The notes beneath the pieces were generated by a model that was not told where the DNA came from, made no database searches, and was given only the letters and a program-made list of their open reading frames with translations. The translations under genes and the position numbers were made by a program. DNA of 22,228 nt from the NCBI GenBank assembly GCA_964640935.1, contig CAZXIY010000018.1, forward strand, positions 1-22,228. The letters are read 5' to 3'. The stretch is from CAZXIY01 sp964640935. GTDB lineage: Archaea; Thermoplasmatota; Thermoplasmata; Methanomassiliicoccales; Methanomethylophilaceae. This document shows, in pieces, positions 13,438 through 21,025 of this stretch. Numbering within the stretch: position 1 is the stretch's first letter; the number at the start of each line of letters is the position of its first letter.

Positions 13438-14979
13438 ATGCACTGGGCTGACGTTATTGCAGAAGACGTGGCGAAGAAGACAGATCATCCGTTGATCGCG
13501 ACGGGTATAAGCCCGACAGGGATACTCCACGTCGGAAGTCTGAGAGAGGCCATCACCGGAGAATCCATCCGCAGCGCTCTCAAAGAGAAAGGATCCGATG
13601 TGAGACTCATCTACCTTATCGACTCATTCGACCCTCTGAGAAGAAGGTATGAATTCCTTCCCGAGGAATTCGAGCAGTACGTCAACAAACCCATCTGCAA
13701 GATCCCCTGCCCCTGCGGTAAGCATGACAATTACGCCCACCATTTCATACAGCCGTTCCTGGACGCGGTAGATTCGCTCGGCGTGAAGTGCGACATAATA
13801 TGGACGCACCAGCTGTATGAACAGGGCAAGTTCGCCGAGACCATAGATCTCGCATTCAAGAAACGCCCCCAGGTCATCAATATACTCAAAGAGGTCACCG
13901 GAAGGGACCTCAAGGACGATTTCTCTCCATACAACCCGCTCTGCGAGGAGTGCGGATGCTACACAGTGCCGCTGCTCGACACATATGAGTTCCCGTACGT
14001 GGAATATCAGTGCAAATGCGGGCACCACGGCAAAGCGGATGTAAGAAAGGCTGACGGAAAGCTCGTATGGAGACTCGAGTGGCCGGCCAAATGGAAGATA
14101 TTCGGAACTTCGATCGAGCCGTTCGGAAAGGACCATGCGGCCGCCGGAGGATCGTATGACAGCGGCGTGAGGATCGCCAGAGAGATATTCGGCGTTGAAC
14201 CGCCGTATCCCGTGCCATATGAATTCGTCCAGCTCAAGGGTGTAGGTCAGATGCACAAGTCGACCGGATCTCCTGTCACGGGGCTCGATGCGATACACAT
14301 GACCCCGCCGGAGGTTCTGAACTACCTGTTCCTCAGGGTCAATCCCCAGAAGGCGATAGATTACGATTCGGGACTCGGAACGCTCGACATGGCCGACGAA
14401 TACGACAGGATGGAACGTCTCTACTTCGAAGGCGGAGCGACCGACACGGAGGACAATACCATCCGTGCATACGAGATCGCTCAGCACAACAACGTGCCGT
14501 CGAAGATGCCGCTCCAGGTGCCGTACAGGCATCTCGTCAATGTCGTTCAGATGACCGATGATTTCGACGGCGTGCTGGAGATACTGAAACGTACGGAGGA
14601 CTTCTCGAATGCTACCGACGCCGATATATCAAGGATCAGACGCAGAGTAGATTCTGTCAGGTACTGGCTCAACGGATTCGCTCCGGAAATGGTCAAGTTC
14701 TCGGTCTCGAAGACGATGCCGTCCGTGGATCTGTCCGCGGATGAGAAGGCGTACTTCGGAAAATTGGCCAAAGGACTCTCCGTCTCGGATTGGAATGCCG
14801 AGGCGATAAGCAGCGTGGTCTCAGAAGAGGCTAAAGCCACATCGCTGGGGGCCAAGAAAGGATTCCAGGCCCTTTACAAGATACTTATCCAAAGAACGTC
14901 CGGACCTAGGCTCGGAACGTTCCTCGCGACGATGGACAAGGAATTCGTCGTCAAAAGACTGGAAGAAGCATCCCAGTGA
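13438..14979 (+). CDS. lysK: Class I lysyl-tRNA synthetase
   Basis: A 513-residue archaeal-type LysRS that charges tRNA-Lys with lysine. The Rossmann catalytic core carries the HIGH equivalent HVGS (31-34) within GISPTGILHVGSLRE and the KMSKS equivalent MHKSTGS (272-278). Two Cys clusters (CPCGKHDNYAHH; CEECGC...CKCGHHG) form zinc-binding knuckles. The C-terminal helical region matches the anticodon-binding alpha-helix cage of class I enzymes. Most bacteria use an unrelated class II LysRS, so this gene is a strong archaeal marker. Some pyrrolysine-using methanogens carry class I and class II LysRS together, so a second copy elsewhere is possible. Expression is probably from a leaderless transcript. 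A strong hairpin follows the stop. Confidence 0.96.
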   Translation: MHWADVIAEDVAKKTDHPLIATGISPTGILHVGSLREAITGESIRSALKEKGSDVRLIYLIDSFDPLRRRYEFLPEEFEQYVNKPICKIPCPCGKHDNYAHHFIQPFLDAVDSLGVKCDIIWTHQLYEQGKFAETIDLAFKKRPQVINILKEVTGRDLKDDFSPYNPLCEECGCYTVPLLDTYEFPYVEYQCKCGHHGKADVRKADGKLVWRLEWPAKWKIFGTSIEPFGKDHAAAGGSYDSGVRIAREIFGVEPPYPVPYEFVQLKGVGQMHKSTGSPVTGLDAIHMTPPEVLNYLFLRVNPQKAIDYDSGLGTLDMADEYDRMERLYFEGGATDTEDNTIRAYEIAQHNNVPSKMPLQVPYRHLVNVVQMTDDFDGVLEILKRTEDFSNATDADISRIRRRVDSVRYWLNGFAPEMVKFSVSKTMPSVDLSADEKAYFGKLAKGLSVSDWNAEAISSVVSEEAKATSLGAKKGFQALYKILIQRTSGPRLGTFLATMDKEFVVKRLEEASQ

Positions 14980-14987
14980 ATTATTTA

Positions 14988-15014
14988 CGGAGGCCCGCCC
15001 TAAACGGGCCTCCG
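14988..15014. terminator. Bidirectional terminator between lysK and the feo operon
   Basis: CGGAGGCCCG (14988-14997) pairs perfectly with CGGGCCTCCG (15005-15014) around a 7-base loop. It starts 8 bases after the lysK stop and lies 51 bases beyond the end of the feo operon on the other strand, where TAAATAATT follows it. It can end both transcripts. Confidence 0.75.
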
Positions 15015-15065
15015 ATTCCAGTAACACTAGTTATGACGTGTTGTATCGGTCGATGTGCGCGTCGG

Positions 15066-15197
15066 TCATCTCTTGCATTTGCACTTCGCGCATCCTGAAC
15101 ACCCCCCTTTCTTCATTTCTCTGTAGCAGATGAGTGCGGCGACGGACATGACGGCGATCAACACCAGTATGACCGCGATCGTCGGCTCATTGAGCAT
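15066..15197 (-). CDS. FeoB-associated Cys-rich small membrane protein
   Basis: A 43-residue protein. One membrane helix (about 6-24, TIAVILVLIAVMSVAALIC) is followed by a basic stretch (YREMKKGG) and a cysteine cluster CSGCAKCKCKR (C33, C36, C39, C41). This architecture matches the FeoB-associated Cys-rich membrane protein family found after feoB in many anaerobes. It probably binds Fe2+ or an Fe-S cluster at the cytoplasmic exit of FeoB, taking the place of FeoC; this role is not established. Its ATG (15197) overlaps the feoB stop by 11 bases, so it is translationally coupled. It is the last gene of the operon. Confidence 0.85.
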   Translation of the reverse strand: MLNEPTIAVILVLIAVMSVAALICYREMKKGGCSGCAKCKCKR

Positions 15198-17313
15198 CTG
15201 CCTCACCGCACCTATCCGATGATCTGAACGGATCCTTCGAGACCATCATTGCGACCATCATGATCAGGACCACGACAGCGACGATCAGGCCGATACCGAT
15301 GGTACGGTATTCGATGAACGTCCCGAACTGGTATATCATCATGGCAACGAGGTATGCGAGCGTGCATTGATATGCGGCGGCCGCAAGCGTTCTTCTCCAG
15401 GTCCCGAGCTCTCTTTTCATTGCTCCTATCGCCGCGAAGCAGGGCGCGCATATCAGGTTGAACGCCAGGAATGAGAGAGCTGCGGATGACGTCAGCATAG
15501 TGGACAGTATGTTCCAGATCTCCATGCCGGATTCCGATACCTCGCCGTAACTGAACAGCACTCCGAAAGTTCCGACGACATTCTCCTTGGCAAGAAGGCC
15601 CGTTATCGTTGCAACGGAGAACTGCCAATCATCGCCCCATCCAAGGGGGCTGAAGATCCAGCATATGCTGTTCCCTATCGATGCCAGGATCGAATTGCCC
15701 ACATCATCGACGAGTGACATGTTCCAGCCGAATGAAGAAAGGAACCATATGAGTCCGCTGGCGAGGAGTATGAATGTCCCGGCCTTTTTCACGAACTGCC
15801 ATCCGCGTTCAAGAGTTGTGCTCAGAACTGTCAGGGAGCTTGGCAGATGGTACTGCGGAAGTTCCATTATGAAGGTCGATGCCGCTCCTGCGAAGTATTT
15901 CGTCTTCTTCAATATCACGCCCGATATCAGCACGCAGACTATCCCGAGGATGTATGCGAACACTGCCACCAATGCGGATCCTCCGAACAGTGCCCCGGCT
16001 ATGAGAGCGATGATCGGCAACTTGGCAGAGCATGGGATGAACGTCGTAGTTATGACGGTCAGTCTCCTTTCCGAATCATCCTTTATTCCTCTGGACGACA
16101 TGATGCCGGGTACACCGCAGCCAGTGCCCACCATCAGCGGTATCACTGACTTTCCGGAAAGGTTGAATTTCCTGAATATGCGGTCGAGCACGAAACATAT
16201 CCTCGCCATATATCCGCAATCTTCCAGCAGAACGAGGAGTACGAACAGTATGAGTATCTGCGGCAGGAAGCCGAGAACGGCCCCGACACCGCTTATCAGC
16301 CCGTCGACGATCAGGCCGATCACGACCGGATCGACGGACATTCCGGTGAGGGTATCCCTTGTGCCGGGGATGATCCATTCGCCGAAGAACGTGTCGTTCA
16401 CCCAGTCCGTCGCGTATTGTCCGACGCTGCTCATTGCGATATAGTAGACAGCGAACAATATGCCGATGAAGATCGGAAGACCCAGCCATCTGTTGGTGAC
16501 TATCAGATCGATCTTTTCGGTCATCGTCTTTCTGCTGCCATTCTTTCTAGTCACGGCTTTCTTTACGATCCTATCTATTGCATCGTATCTCTTTCCGGCC
16601 AAGATGCTGTCGGACCTGTCATCGTATCTCTTCTCGAACGACTCTACGATATCTTTTGTTTGTTGCCAAACTGCGGGATGTTCGGAAATATATTCCTCAT
16701 CTTTTTCGATTATTTTGACAGAATACCATCTTTTCACGTGTGCATCTGTGTCTACCCCCATCTTTGATGATATCTGTGCCAGGATGTCCTCTATATCATC
16801 AGACATCATAACGGGCGGTACGATCTTATCCTTATTCAGAACGGTCTTGTCGATGAGATTGTTCAGTCCGATGTTCTTTACCGCACTCGTCCTTACAACG
16901 CAGCAACCGAGCGATTCTGACAATTTCTTCGGATCGATCTCAATGCCCTTGTCCTCCGCCGCATCGATCATATTCAGGGCCACGACTACGGGAAGGCCCA
17001 TATCGAGCAACTGTGCCGTCAGATACAGATTGCGTTCGAGGTTCGTGGCATCTACGACATTTATTACGACATCTGGGTGGCCATTCAGAAGGTAGTTCAG
17101 TGTGACATTCTCTTCCGGCGTGTAAGGGCGTGCGGAATAGATCCCGGGCAGATCTATGATGTTGACATCGCTGTTGTGCTTGGAAGTTCCTTCGACCTTC
17201 TCGACCGTCACGCCGGGCCAGTTCCCAACCCTCTGGGAACTTCCGGTCAGTTTGTTGAATAATGTCGTCTTTCCGCAATTCGGGTTCCCGACGAGTCCCA
17301 CATTTATGGTCAT
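15187..17313 (-). CDS. feoB: Ferrous iron transporter FeoB
   Basis: A 708-residue Fe2+ importer with an N-terminal G domain. The motifs are G1 GNPNCGKTT (9-17), G2 GNWPGVTVE with Thr35, G3 DLPG (53-56) and G4 NMID (113-116). A helical GDI-like domain follows, then two Gate regions and about 8 to 10 membrane helices, including the conserved GTGCGVPG stretch and its upstream SGKSVIPLMV. Length is typical (about 700). I chose the ATG at 17313 because AGGTGGG (17319-17325) precedes it by 5 bases, a good Shine-Dalgarno; the frame is open to 17334. FeoA lies 59 bases upstream and a Cys-rich partner overlaps its 3' end. Iron-dependent repression is expected from the boxes before feoA. Confidence 0.96.
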   Translation of the reverse strand: MTINVGLVGNPNCGKTTLFNKLTGSSQRVGNWPGVTVEKVEGTSKHNSDVNIIDLPGIYSARPYTPEENVTLNYLLNGHPDVVINVVDATNLERNLYLTAQLLDMGLPVVVALNMIDAAEDKGIEIDPKKLSESLGCCVVRTSAVKNIGLNNLIDKTVLNKDKIVPPVMMSDDIEDILAQISSKMGVDTDAHVKRWYSVKIIEKDEEYISEHPAVWQQTKDIVESFEKRYDDRSDSILAGKRYDAIDRIVKKAVTRKNGSRKTMTEKIDLIVTNRWLGLPIFIGILFAVYYIAMSSVGQYATDWVNDTFFGEWIIPGTRDTLTGMSVDPVVIGLIVDGLISGVGAVLGFLPQILILFVLLVLLEDCGYMARICFVLDRIFRKFNLSGKSVIPLMVGTGCGVPGIMSSRGIKDDSERRLTVITTTFIPCSAKLPIIALIAGALFGGSALVAVFAYILGIVCVLISGVILKKTKYFAGAASTFIMELPQYHLPSSLTVLSTTLERGWQFVKKAGTFILLASGLIWFLSSFGWNMSLVDDVGNSILASIGNSICWIFSPLGWGDDWQFSVATITGLLAKENVVGTFGVLFSYGEVSESGMEIWNILSTMLTSSAALSFLAFNLICAPCFAAIGAMKRELGTWRRTLAAAAYQCTLAYLVAMMIYQFGTFIEYRTIGIGLIVAVVVLIMMVAMMVSKDPFRSSDRCGEADAQ

Positions 17314-17372
17314 CTCGACCCACCTTTTATCCATAGCTTACGCTGACAGTGGTACAATTTCATTCACCTGGC

Positions 17373-17675
17373 TCATTCGATTTCGACTAAATTTGCCTCT
17401 TTAAGTCTGAGGCAAAGGGAATATCCTCTGACCCTGTATTCGCGCGGATCTCCGAGCGGGGCCTTCTTAATCATCATGATCTGCGTGCCCTTCGTGATCC
17501 CCATATCGAGGATCCTTCTCCTGATGGTGTCATCAGAGCCGATCACATCTTTCACGATACCGTAGTCACCGGGCACGAGGTCGCCGAGTGTCTTCCTGCC
17601 GCCTATTCCTTTGATGTAGGCATTTGTTCCGCATCTGCAGGATGAACTGCACGATGTGCAATTATTACATTTCAT
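17373..17675 (-). CDS. feoA: FeoA with N-terminal Cys-rich extension
   Basis: A 100-residue protein. Residues about 27-100 are the SH3-like FeoA domain (LGDLVPGDYGIVKDVIG, then ILDMGITKGTQI and YRVRGYSLCLR), a cytoplasmic accessory factor needed for FeoB transport. The first 16 residues, MKCNNCTSCSSSCRCG, carry five cysteines in a CxxCxxCx3CxC pattern that is not part of a standard FeoA. This could bind iron, zinc or a cluster and may couple FeoA to metal status. The ATG at 17675 lies about 22 bases from a TATA-like element and just beside a DtxR-like box, so translation is probably leaderless. An internal start would remove the Cys tail, but no in-frame ATG exists before the SH3 domain. Confidence 0.92.
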   Translation of the reverse strand: MKCNNCTSCSSSCRCGTNAYIKGIGGRKTLGDLVPGDYGIVKDVIGSDDTIRRRILDMGITKGTQIMMIKKAPLGDPREYRVRGYSLCLRLKEANLVEIE

Positions 17676-17678
17676 AAT

Positions 17679-17694
17679 TTTAGGAATGCCTAAA
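17679..17694 (-). promoter_or_regulatory. DtxR/IdeR-like box 1 at feoA transcription start
   Basis: On the - strand it reads TTTAGGCATTCCTAAA, a 6-4-6 perfect inverted repeat ending 4 bases before the feoA ATG. It resembles the TTAGG...CCTAA half-sites of metal-dependent DtxR-family repressors. Its position over the presumed start site would block RNA polymerase when the repressor is iron-loaded. Confidence 0.72.
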
Positions 17695-17704
17695 TATATT
17701 TAAA
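17695..17704 (-). promoter_or_regulatory. TATA box of feoAB operon
   Basis: On the - strand TTTAAATATA lies about 22 to 29 bases before the feoA ATG and directly between the two DtxR-like boxes. This fits an archaeal TATA box of a leaderless transcript. Confidence 0.6.
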
Positions 17705-17720
17705 TTTAGTTATACCTAAA
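17705..17720 (-). promoter_or_regulatory. DtxR/IdeR-like box 2 upstream of feoA TATA
   Basis: On the - strand it reads TTTAGGTATAACTAAA, identical to box 1 at 13 of 16 positions, with one base breaking the symmetry. Box centres are 26 bp apart. It covers the region where the TFB recognition element would lie. Confidence 0.65.
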
Positions 17721-17770
17721 TTATTGATAATGCAGGATATGGGTGTGTCAATATGAAGTAAAAGAAAGAT

Positions 17771-17789
17771 GGTCGGATGCGATCCGACC
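17771..17789 (-). terminator. Terminator of the top6B-top6A operon
   Basis: GGTCGGAT (17771-17778) pairs with ATCCGACC (17782-17789) around a 3-base loop. On the - strand it is followed by the T-rich ATCTTTCTTTTACTTCAT. It begins 8 bases past the top6A stop and separates it from feoA. Confidence 0.75.
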
Positions 17790-17797
17790 GTTGAGTT

Positions 17798-18886
17798 TCA
17801 AAGGAGCCCCAATGCTCCGAGCTTATCCGGAAGATACGTATCCGTCACATAGTTGAGACCGTATCTTGCCAGAGCCTGCTGCTCAGCCTTCTTGTTCATC
17901 TCGAGCATGGCCTGTATCTCGGAGACCCAGAACTCGTCCTTGAATCTGGGGTCGGAAAGCTCAGCATTCAGTGCCCCGATGTCCTTGTCCGAGAGTTTGT
18001 CGGTCGGAAGGTCATAGTTGAGTATATCGGAGGCGCTGATCCCGATGAACTGTGCGGTCGGCGTTGCAAGATAATCGGATATATGTGCTGTCTTGATCGC
18101 ACCGTATGCGACGGATGCGAAAATCCTGAACGACCACGGATCGCCGTCGGTGAACACCACGACGGGAAGATCGCATTCGCCGTTCAGTCTCTTTATGAGG
18201 CGTCTTGTGCTCCTTGCGGGCTGGCCGCTGAGGTGGACGAGTATGCAGTTATATTTCTCCGGGAATTTGTTCTCGATAAGCCTGGCGTACATACCACCAG
18301 TCTCCAGGGCCATGACGAATTTCGCATTGGAGTTCTTGATCTCGAAGGTCTCCTTCTCTACGCTGTACGGCACGGCGAATCCTGTTTCGGCGACATCGTC
18401 GATGCAGTTGAAGTTCCTCATTCCCTTTTTGGCCATCGTTTTGAAGTTTATATCGCCGTAGACGTGAGCTCCGCTCTCCTCGGGCCTGAGCTTGAAATCC
18501 TCCCTCATGCATTTCGAAACGGTCTCCAGATCCTCGGCGAGGAGGTTGCCCTCGTCCTGAGTGTGGAACTTGGCATGCCCCCATCCTTCGGAAATGTAGT
18601 ACATTTCCCTTAAGGTGGATGATTTGCTCTGGCTGATCATCTCCTCGATGAAATTGACGGTGTAGACCGTTCTGAGCATCATTGTGGCACCCTGTACCGT
18701 TTTGGCGGTACGGGTGGTCTCCATGCTGCCGTATTTCCAGACATCTGTCTTCGGATCGAACTCTATATTCTTCTTCGATCTGAGAGGGAGATTCATAGAC
18801 GGTATGTCCCCTGTATCCATCTGGTTGTAGAATTGATTGATTATGGTCGTGAGATTGTCAACGGCCATCTTTTGTCTTTCATTCAT
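17798..18886 (-). CDS. top6A: DNA topoisomerase VI subunit A
   Basis: A 362-residue catalytic subunit (Spo11 homologue) of the type IIB topoisomerase that relaxes and decatenates DNA. The winged-helix/CAP part holds the tyrosine motif LREMYYISEGW; one of Tyr96/Tyr97 makes the covalent DNA link. The Toprim fold shows the Mg2+-binding acidic residues in ALETGGMYARL (Glu) and FTDGDPWSFR (DxD). Length is typical. I chose the ATG at 18886, which overlaps the top6B stop by 8 bases (ATGAATGA), implying translational coupling for the A2B2 complex. A TTG at 18892 would add two residues. A strong hairpin follows the stop. Confidence 0.96.
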   Translation of the reverse strand: MNERQKMAVDNLTTIINQFYNQMDTGDIPSMNLPLRSKKNIEFDPKTDVWKYGSMETTRTAKTVQGATMMLRTVYTVNFIEEMISQSKSSTLREMYYISEGWGHAKFHTQDEGNLLAEDLETVSKCMREDFKLRPEESGAHVYGDINFKTMAKKGMRNFNCIDDVAETGFAVPYSVEKETFEIKNSNAKFVMALETGGMYARLIENKFPEKYNCILVHLSGQPARSTRRLIKRLNGECDLPVVVFTDGDPWSFRIFASVAYGAIKTAHISDYLATPTAQFIGISASDILNYDLPTDKLSDKDIGALNAELSDPRFKDEFWVSEIQAMLEMNKKAEQQALARYGLNYVTDTYLPDKLGALGLL

Positions 18887-20957
18887 CTTCAAGGTCTTCC
18901 ACCTCCTTCTCTTCTTTTTCGTCCTCTTCTTCGGCGGCCTCTTCCTCTTCGGAATCGTCCACGTAGTCCGAGTCTATCTCGGTTATCTCCATTCCCTTGA
19001 TGCCCCAGTCGCCCGGCAGCTGTTCCGCTCCCATGACTATTACCGGGTTGATGCCGGAGATGTAGACGTCATCGACGGAGAATACGTCGCACATGTCGCC
19101 TACAAGATCGAATGATATCGATATGTGCTTGGAGGGCGGTATGCCGTTGATTGTCCAGGTGACCTTGCCTTCGTCATTCATCTCGGTGAAGTATTCATTG
19201 CTGAACAGCGTGAGATTTACGGCCTCTTTCGGAAGCTGGGCGTGCAGACAGAGCGAACGCTCTACGCCGGTGTAGTTGTATATCGTGTATGTGATCTTGC
19301 GGCTCTTCTTCTTATCAGATACAACAGTCGGTTCGATCCATACGACGTTCATGATCTTCGATATGGTCCTGTCCAGATTCGGTATGGGGCGATCGAGGAA
19401 TTTCGCCGATTTCTCGGCGAGTTCCGGGAGTATCTCCTGGACGATCTCGAATTTGGCATGCGTCTTCCTCTTCCTGTCCTCTTTGTTGAGATGGCTCTTC
19501 AGGTTCCTGGCGCAGAGCTTCAATGCGAGCTCTATCTCGCTGTGTATCTCCGGAAGGTCTGCTATGGCCTCTTTTCCTTCGGATGTGAACGGGATCTTAG
19601 TCGATGCCACGTGGATGAGTATGATGGCGGGTCCGAACGGGACGCCCTTTCCGCCTCTCTGCTCGAGGCCGTATCTTCTCCAATCCACTGATGCCACTGC
19701 TTTGGTGGTCGCGCACGCTCCTGCCTGGAAGAGCAACGGAACGCGGTTGGCGAACCTGAGGATGGTCACGGGGCTGTCCGAAGGTATCTCTCCGCCGTAG
19801 ACAATTCCCGCCTCGACTATGAACGGATTGCCGTTCACGGATTTGGGGGCCCTGGTGATGGGCGGAGCATAGTATTCTGGACGGAGGCCCTCCAAGACGT
19901 GCATAAGACCCTTCTTGATCAGCGTGTCGCCGATAGGCGACAGGCAATCCGTCGGAGGGGCCATGATCTTCACGGAGTCTATGACCTTGATGATTGTCTT
20001 GCAGTCCTCATGTGTGAGTTTGCTAGGTTTAAGGTCCGGGGAAATGCCGGATTTTTCGAGTATCTCGTCGGCTATCCTTCCCGTGACCCTGGAGAAATCG
20101 TTGGTAAGGAAGGCCTTCATGTTCTTCTGTGCCGTATTCTGCGAATATTTCAGAAGGTCTCCGATCTCCATGCCTGTCGGATGCGGTTTTATCTCTTTCG
20201 ATTTGACAGGCATGGTCTCTGTCGCGCGTTCGAAGATGAATGTCTTAGAATCGGGGTCGACGAATGTTATCTTAGCATGGGGGTTGACTATGGCAGTGTC
20301 CTTCAGATATTCGAAAATGGACTGCTTGCCGGTGATGTACCTCCCCTTTATTGTGTACTCGATACTTGTCCCGTGCTCCTTCCCTTCCCAGGTGAAGGCC
20401 TTGTCGTTCGTTACGACCGGGCGGTTGATCTTTGTATCGATGACGATATCCATACCCCATGCGACGGCGTCGTCGCCTTCGATCTTGGATTGCACGTGAG
20501 CTGGTTTTCCTGTCGTGATGTTACCGTACATGACGGTCGCGGATATTCCGATACCCTGCTGCCCTCTGGACTGTCTGAGAGCATGGAATCTCGAACCGTA
20601 AAGAAGACGTCCGAAGACATTCGGCATCATCTTGTGCACGATACCGGGTCCGTTGTCCTCCTCGATGATGTTATAATCGTCGTCGTTCACGCGTTCTATC
20701 TTGACGTAGACGTCCGGAAGTATGCCCGCCTCCTCGCAAGCGTCGAGGGAGTTGTCCACAGCTTCTTTGATGCCCATAAGGAGCGACTTCGAACGCGAAT
20801 CGAAGCCGAGGATTTGTTTATTTTTTTCGAAGAATTCCGTTACAGAGATTTCCTGCTGTTTCGCCGCCATCTTTTGAGCGATGGGAATCTTGGATTCCGG
20901 GGTCTTTGATTTGATATTCTCGTCAGGGTGCATCCAATCCGTGTAACATACTGACAT
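18879..20957 (-). CDS. top6B: DNA topoisomerase VI subunit B
   Basis: A 692-residue ATPase subunit. The GHKL fold is clear: N box KEAVDNSLDA (64-73), EEDNGPGI (99-106) and the glycine-rich RGQQGIGISA (131-140). A helix-two-turn-helix and a transducer domain follow, with the ATP-contacting lysine expected in the FTSEGKEAIADL stretch. The C-terminus is an Ig-like domain ending in a tail of about 25 mostly Glu/Asp residues. The start is uncertain. The ATG at 20957 has a TATA-like CTATAACCC about 20 bases upstream. The ATG at 20870 (MAAKQQEISVTEFFEKN) matches where most archaeal homologues begin. The gene is first in the top6B-top6A operon. Confidence 0.95.
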   Translation of the reverse strand: MSVCYTDWMHPDENIKSKTPESKIPIAQKMAAKQQEISVTEFFEKNKQILGFDSRSKSLLMGIKEAVDNSLDACEEAGILPDVYVKIERVNDDDYNIIEEDNGPGIVHKMMPNVFGRLLYGSRFHALRQSRGQQGIGISATVMYGNITTGKPAHVQSKIEGDDAVAWGMDIVIDTKINRPVVTNDKAFTWEGKEHGTSIEYTIKGRYITGKQSIFEYLKDTAIVNPHAKITFVDPDSKTFIFERATETMPVKSKEIKPHPTGMEIGDLLKYSQNTAQKNMKAFLTNDFSRVTGRIADEILEKSGISPDLKPSKLTHEDCKTIIKVIDSVKIMAPPTDCLSPIGDTLIKKGLMHVLEGLRPEYYAPPITRAPKSVNGNPFIVEAGIVYGGEIPSDSPVTILRFANRVPLLFQAGACATTKAVASVDWRRYGLEQRGGKGVPFGPAIILIHVASTKIPFTSEGKEAIADLPEIHSEIELALKLCARNLKSHLNKEDRKRKTHAKFEIVQEILPELAEKSAKFLDRPIPNLDRTISKIMNVVWIEPTVVSDKKKSRKITYTIYNYTGVERSLCLHAQLPKEAVNLTLFSNEYFTEMNDEGKVTWTINGIPPSKHISISFDLVGDMCDVFSVDDVYISGINPVIVMGAEQLPGDWGIKGMEITEIDSDYVDDSEEEEAAEEEDEKEEKEVEDLEDE

Positions 20958-21025
20958 TAGATAAATCTTGGGTTATAGCCAGTATTCAAAAATGAAAGGT
21001 AAGGAAAATGTTTGTGGAAGGGCGA

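Noticed and set aside
13624..14532. 302-residue open frame antisense to lysK
   Set aside because: lysK is unmistakable on the + strand; the antisense frame has no motif and follows from codon bias.
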